Assembly: GCA_028692515.1 (NCBI GenBank)
Contig: JAQUXG010000009.1
Span: forward strand, 1 to 14,634
DNA from: Kiritimatiellales bacterium
Lineage (GTDB): Bacteria > Verrucomicrobiota > Kiritimatiellia > Kiritimatiellales > Tichowtungiaceae
Direction: 5' to 3'
DNA: 14,634 nt
Part shown: in pieces, positions 14,413-14,634 of the stretch
How positions within the stretch are numbered: position 1 is the first letter of the stretch
How the letters are laid out: the number at the start of each line of letters is the position of its first letter
Position numbers and translations under genes: made by a program
The notes under the pieces: model-generated
The model's input: only the letters and a program-made list of their open reading frames with translations
What the model was told of the DNA's origin: nothing
Databases searched by the model: none

Positions 14413-14634
14413 GCGTATCCAGCGGGCTTTGAACGGCGTTGAGGTCTTTTCCACCCTTGCCGCCCCGTACGAAAATACGCCCCTGACCAAAATCGAGATC
14501 CTGAATGCGCAAACGCAGGCACTCTGAGATCCGCAGACCGCAACCGTACAGCAGCTTGACCGCCAACTGATGCGGCCCCGACATTGCATTGAGCAACCGG
14601 CTCGTCTCCTCCCGTGTCAGCACCACCGGCATCT
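14408..14634 (-). pseudogene. intI: Integron-type tyrosine integrase, internally deleted, 5' end outside window
   Basis: The visible part of a tyrosine recombinase resembling integron integrases. The first residues, MPVVLTREETSRLLNAM, match the start of the catalytic domain. LLYGCGLRISECLRLRIQDLDF contains box I with its arginine (residue 34 from the methionine at 14632), and the beta-hairpin GKGGKD carries the expected lysine. The chain then jumps within a few residues to AVQSPLDTL and stops. In integron integrases a GVRSPLD-type tail normally closes the protein about 120 residues later, after the HxxR and catalytic tyrosine motifs. So the ORF looks like an in-frame internal deletion that joins the hairpin to the genuine C-terminus, and it should be catalytically dead. 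The methionine at 14632 is internal; the reading frame continues past the window edge. A chimeric assembly is an alternative. Confidence 0.75.

Noticed and set aside
14097..14543. 148-codon minus-strand frame overlapping the integrase
   Set aside because: It is out of frame with the recognisable integrase and crosses the palindromes and the REP-like element; no domain.

Overview
The window looks like a chromosomal segment of a bacterium of the Planctomycetes-Verrucomicrobia-Chlamydiae group, most likely a Kiritimatiellota (Pontiella-like) relative. That placement is my impression from the 16S sequence, the gene set and the style of short intergenic repeats; no alignment was run. Coding GC is moderate (roughly mid-50s %). 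Every feature with a direction, rRNA included, is on the minus strand, so the layout below is best read from right to left.

Ribosomal region (1-4300): the 5' part of 23S rRNA (cut by the left edge), tRNA-Ile(GAT), tRNA-Ala(TGC) and a complete 16S rRNA. The tRNA order is 16S-Ala-Ile-23S, the reverse of the E. coli order. Signals are unusually readable: a ~50-bp processing stem that pairs the leader with the spacer, boxA antitermination sites in leader and spacer, and four tandem sigma70-type promoters. Three of the promoters lie in ~113-115-bp tandem repeats, and all four have a CGCC-type GC-rich discriminator. Phased A-tracts lie upstream of the most distal promoter. Bases 4300-4560 are AT-rich and hold no credible gene.

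Protein-coding region (4632-14060), listed left to right, all minus strand: a Bax-inhibitor-1/YccA-type membrane protein; the Hsp90 chaperone HtpG with a strong intrinsic terminator; a long RecQ helicase with a C-terminal helix-turn-helix extension; a CvfB-like S1 RNA-binding protein; an orphan Cache-HAMP membrane sensor with no output domain; and an ABC-F ATPase. They are separated by ~75-155 bp and do not form an obvious single operon or pathway. They read as housekeeping and stress genes.

Right edge (14061-14634): a repeat-rich 347-bp spacer, then the 3' part of an integron-type tyrosine integrase. It keeps the box I arginine and what looks like the normal C-terminal tail, but has lost the interior with the catalytic tyrosine. 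Any cassette array would be expected beyond the right edge.

The most interesting layer is a family of small repeats: TTCCAA-N3-TTGGAA palindromes, doubled at exactly 22-bp centre spacing at two loci, with degenerate heptanucleotide arrays abutting the stop codons of upstream genes. A heptamer array of similar type lies in frame inside the ABC-F gene. I saw no CRISPR array, toxin-antitoxin pair, phage-defence island or biosynthetic cluster.
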